A stretch of DNA of 11,271 bases, from the NCBI GenBank assembly GCA_900073065.1, contig FJOG01000060.1, positions 5,193 to 16,463 on the forward strand. Direction: 5' to 3'. This DNA is from Phialocephala subalpina. Its lineage: Eukaryota > Ascomycota > Leotiomycetes > Helotiales > Mollisiaceae. The stretch's first letter is position 1. Each line of letters opens with the position of its first letter. The notes under the pieces were generated by a model that saw nothing but the letters and a program-made list of their open reading frames with translations, did no database searches and was not told the DNA's origin. The position numbers and the translations under genes were made by a program. Of the stretch, positions 9,340-11,271 are shown in pieces.

Positions 9340-9350
9340 AGGTGGCCGAG
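9340..9350 (-). repeat. Extra 11-bp copy of the transposon's terminal sequence
   Basis: aggtggccgag is identical to the outermost 11 bases of the longer copy's right end (1641-1651) and, unlike the adjacent shorter copy, unmutated. It starts 6 bases outside that copy. It may be the stub of an outer element into which the shorter copy jumped. It could also be chance, since it happens to keep the BTB reading frame open. Confidence 0.5.
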
Positions 9351-9680
9351 GTTTGGAAGGGTGACCTTATGTTCGAGTTTCGGTATATCGAGGCTGAATA
9401 AACTGAGAGTTTTGTGGATCTTGAAGAGGGTTAACCTCTTCAGCCTGTCAATTCCCCATTTCTCTGCCAAGACGTAGATTGAGGCATGAATGAGGAGTAT
9501 CTCGCCGATATTCTCACTCGGTCCATCGCCTACAGTAGGGTCGTCAGTGTCTGCAAAGTTGAATCGAGGCTTCGGGGGAGGGTAGCTAAGAGTCTTGAAA
9601 ACAGGTGCCGGCGGCCTAGGTTTCTTCCCTCCTTTCTTCTCGGAAGCCCCAAAACCCCACGCATCGTTCCATAAGAGGCG
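9351..9680 (-). pseudogene. BTB/POZ-domain protein fragment
   Basis: An uninterrupted minus-strand frame runs from 9680 (a TAA codon lies just upstream at 9681-9683) through this segment and on into the transposon. It opens with a basic, Pro-rich stretch (KKGGKKPRPPAPVFK), then an acidic linker (FADTDDP), then LLIHASIYVLAEKWGIDRLK and LTLFKIHKTLSLFSLD. The last part matches the C-terminal half of fungal BTB/POZ domains, where a helix of the type hA-hYVhAdKY-hh-LK is followed by a K-hhh-L-F pattern. The N-terminal half of the BTB fold, the usual start codon and the C-terminal tail are missing, so this is a relic cut by the transposon side and by the ligase fragment side. BTB proteins are dimerisation or adaptor proteins; a specific role cannot be given. 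The frame itself has no stops, so decay is by truncation rather than point mutation. Confidence 0.65.
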
Positions 9681-9725
9681 TTAGTGATTAGGAGCATGAG
9701 TGAGTGGCAGACATTCTGGATCGTG

Positions 9726-10603
9726 TTAGACAGTAATACTTGAGTATACGGGGCTGTGAACGAGAATCGTTAGACCGTAGATGTGGAAGAACGGGAGACA
9801 GGCCAGGACTTTATCGCCGCCTGTCCCAGGTTCTGGCAGAGGAATGCCCCGTAGAAGGCCGACTCCCGTCCCAGGTGAGATTTTAATTTTCCGGAGCTTG
9901 TAGTTGCAGGATATTCGAGGTGATGTTATAATGAGAGAGCTAAACGCCCTCCGGTTTGCCAGTTGTACCGGCATAGACAAGAAACGAAGCGTCTTTTCTG
10001 AGGTCGATCTTACGCGCCACAAACTGTGCTGTATTAGCCAGGTTACGGACGTTCGTCCAGTGCTTGAAGCGGCCGGTTGCGTTCTTCCCGTCCCCCAAGA
10101 TGATGATATGGTCTTCTGGAATGCCAACGGCACTGCATGGCTTCCTGACATCCTCAATTTTGGAGAAGTGGGTGACGATGGCTTTGACGCCGCTGGCACA
10201 GAGCTGGTAAGAAATTTCTATGAGCGTGTAGCCTGGATTTGCAGTTGAAACTATTACGCCTGCCCAGAGAGCACCAAATATTATAGGCGGCATGTCTATG
10301 TCGCTGGCTAATGAGATAGCGAGCACATCGCCCTTTGCCAATCGTATTGAGACTTTAATCCTTTCTCAAAGATCTCAGCCAACTGCCATAATTCCCCAAA
10401 AGTGTATGTCTTGTTGGTTGGCCCATCGCGGAAGATTGCTGGATGACACAGAAATTAGCATCAAATTCACGAAGACTTCTTGAGTAGAGAGTGAAACCTA
10501 CCATGCTCATCTCTGGGAACTTCCTGTCCTTTCGTTTGAACAAGAAAGTGTATATGTCAACGCTCGGGAGGTTCGGCTCAAGATAACGACTTTTGATAAC
10601 CAT
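9726..10603 (-). pseudogene. Acyl-CoA ligase (4-coumarate-CoA ligase-like), N-terminal half, broken
   Basis: This is the AMP-binding (ANL) superfamily, whose members activate a carboxylic acid as acyl-AMP and pass it to CoA. The start at ATG 10601-10603 gives MVIKSRYLEPNLPSVDIYTF, the typical beginning of fungal 4CL-like proteins. A probable 59-nt intron (10439-10497) joins KFPEMSMV to IFRDGPTNKTYTFGEL. A single-base frameshift at about 10350 leads into KGDVLAISLASDIDMPPIIF and ALWAGVIVSTANPGYT. The nucleotide-binding signature reads FLVYAGTTGKPEGV: one residue is missing from the usual YSSGTTGKPKG and the lysine is Glu. Then TAG replaces a codon before LSHYNITSNILQLQAPEN, another stop (TAA) follows, and a further frameshift leads to DKVLACLPFFHIYGLTILVH before a stop at 9726. 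The product would end at about half length. The remaining family blocks are found, in order, at 2933-3322. Confidence 0.88.
10439..10497 (-). other. Probable intron in the ligase pseudogene
   Basis: On the minus strand the donor is GTTTCA and the acceptor CATCCAG, with TGCTAAT as likely branch site. Removal makes ATG GTA G + CA ATC, keeping the frame from FPEMSMV into IFRDGP. A more canonical donor, GTAGGT, lies four bases earlier but breaks the frame, so the donor may have mutated. Confidence 0.55.
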
Positions 10604-10869
10604 TGCGGCATCTATGCCAAAAGGCGATCTGTCTTTGTGAGAACTCGAGCTTTGACGCTTCATGACTGCGTCGTGTGTAGAAATGCAAAATAGTCTATAG
10701 CAGAGGCATGTGAGAACAATTGAATGATCTGAATCGTATACTCTCTCTCCGGAGAGGAGAAAAAACTTGTATACCTTGATGGGCCTGTGCCTGAGAAACC
10801 AACAATCAAGTTTCACATAGTTACGAAGGCGCGGTTTTAAAGTAATGAGCTATAGTCCGAGCTTTCCTC
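10604..10869. other. Sequence upstream of the ligase pseudogene
   Basis: Ordinary base composition, on the 5' side of the minus-strand ligase relic. The open frame extends upstream of the chosen ATG to 10816, but the extra 71 codons have no family similarity and precede the conserved N-terminus, so I treat it as former leader or promoter. No separate gene is seen. Confidence 0.45.
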
Positions 10870-11271
10870 ACCTAAAATCAAGAATTTTGCAGTAAAAATA
10901 CTTAGATTAAACTTATTACCTTAAAATTATATTTTCGTATTTCATAGATAATTATAAATAATTATTAAATAATTATATAATTAATATAATATTTGAATAT
11001 ATTATTTTTAGTATTTTGATAAAATATATAAATTATATATATAATTTATTACTTTAAAACTTTTCCTTTATATATCCAATTATATAATTCCTTATAATCG
11101 GGTTTATTTAAAATAAATAAACGAGTATTATATGAGATACTAATTTTAGCGGCTTTATTTAATTAGAAATTCCTTTCTAAGAAAAATATTATTAAATTTA
11201 ATATTAAGAAAATTAATACGTAATATTTATTAATTTTTTAAAAGTAAATCCCTTTTCTTTTGAATTTAAAT
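10870..11271. other. AT-rich, RIP-like sequence at the window's right edge
   Basis: Composition shifts sharply at about 10870-10890 to AT-rich DNA with no coding frame. It looks like another RIP-mutated repeat running off the window. The terminal repeats of the Fot1/pogo-like element are not visible in it. A short resemblance to 8205-8230 (acgNgtattata) hints at a shared family with 8096-8275 but is too short to decide. Confidence 0.5.

Noticed and set aside
9904..10248. 114-codon plus-strand frame
   Set aside because: Antisense shadow of the ligase N-terminal fragment.
1..11271. CRISPR array, tRNA or rRNA genes, bacterial operon
   Set aside because: No regularly spaced repeats, no cloverleaf or rRNA-like sequence was seen, and introns and RIP point to a fungus.

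Overview
The window looks like a piece of a filamentous ascomycete (Pezizomycotina) genome. Short introns of 53-103 nt carry fungal branch sites (CACTAAC, TACTGAC, TGCTAAC). The recognisable protein families are typical of these fungi: a DUF3433 membrane protein, a 4-coumarate-CoA-ligase-like enzyme and a BTB/POZ protein. The transposons are AT-rich and damaged in the manner of repeat-induced point mutation (RIP). I cannot name the species.

Layout. 1-1651 is a RIP-degraded Fot1/pogo-type DNA transposon with 17-bp terminal inverted repeats. 1652-2429 is a mixed intergenic stretch with a G12 tract, a small hairpin and one weak 52-codon ORF. 2430-2936 is a perfect 250-bp tandem duplication. 2933-3322 (minus strand) is a broken C-terminal piece of an acyl-CoA ligase. 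3323-5117 has no gene I can support. 5118-7614 (plus strand) is the one gene that looks intact: four exons encoding a 760-residue DUF3433 multi-pass membrane protein. 7615-8095 is unassigned. 8096-8275 is AT-rich. 8276-9333 is a second, shorter and more heavily mutated copy of the same transposon. 9351-9680 (minus) is a BTB/POZ fragment. 9726-10603 (minus) is the broken N-terminal half of an acyl-CoA ligase, with one intron. 10870-11271 is AT-rich, RIP-like sequence.

Interpretation. This is an island of ordinary base composition holding one apparently functional gene and several gene relics, bounded and interrupted by RIP-inactivated repeats. The two acyl-CoA ligase pieces are complementary parts of the family, on the same strand and in the right order. 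They may be one ancestral gene pulled apart by about 6.4 kb that now contains the DUF3433 gene. I see no operon, CRISPR array, RNA gene or coherent new multi-gene system. The points most worth checking are the split ligase, the exact 250-bp duplication at its broken edge, and the sequence context of the surviving CpA sites in the transposon.
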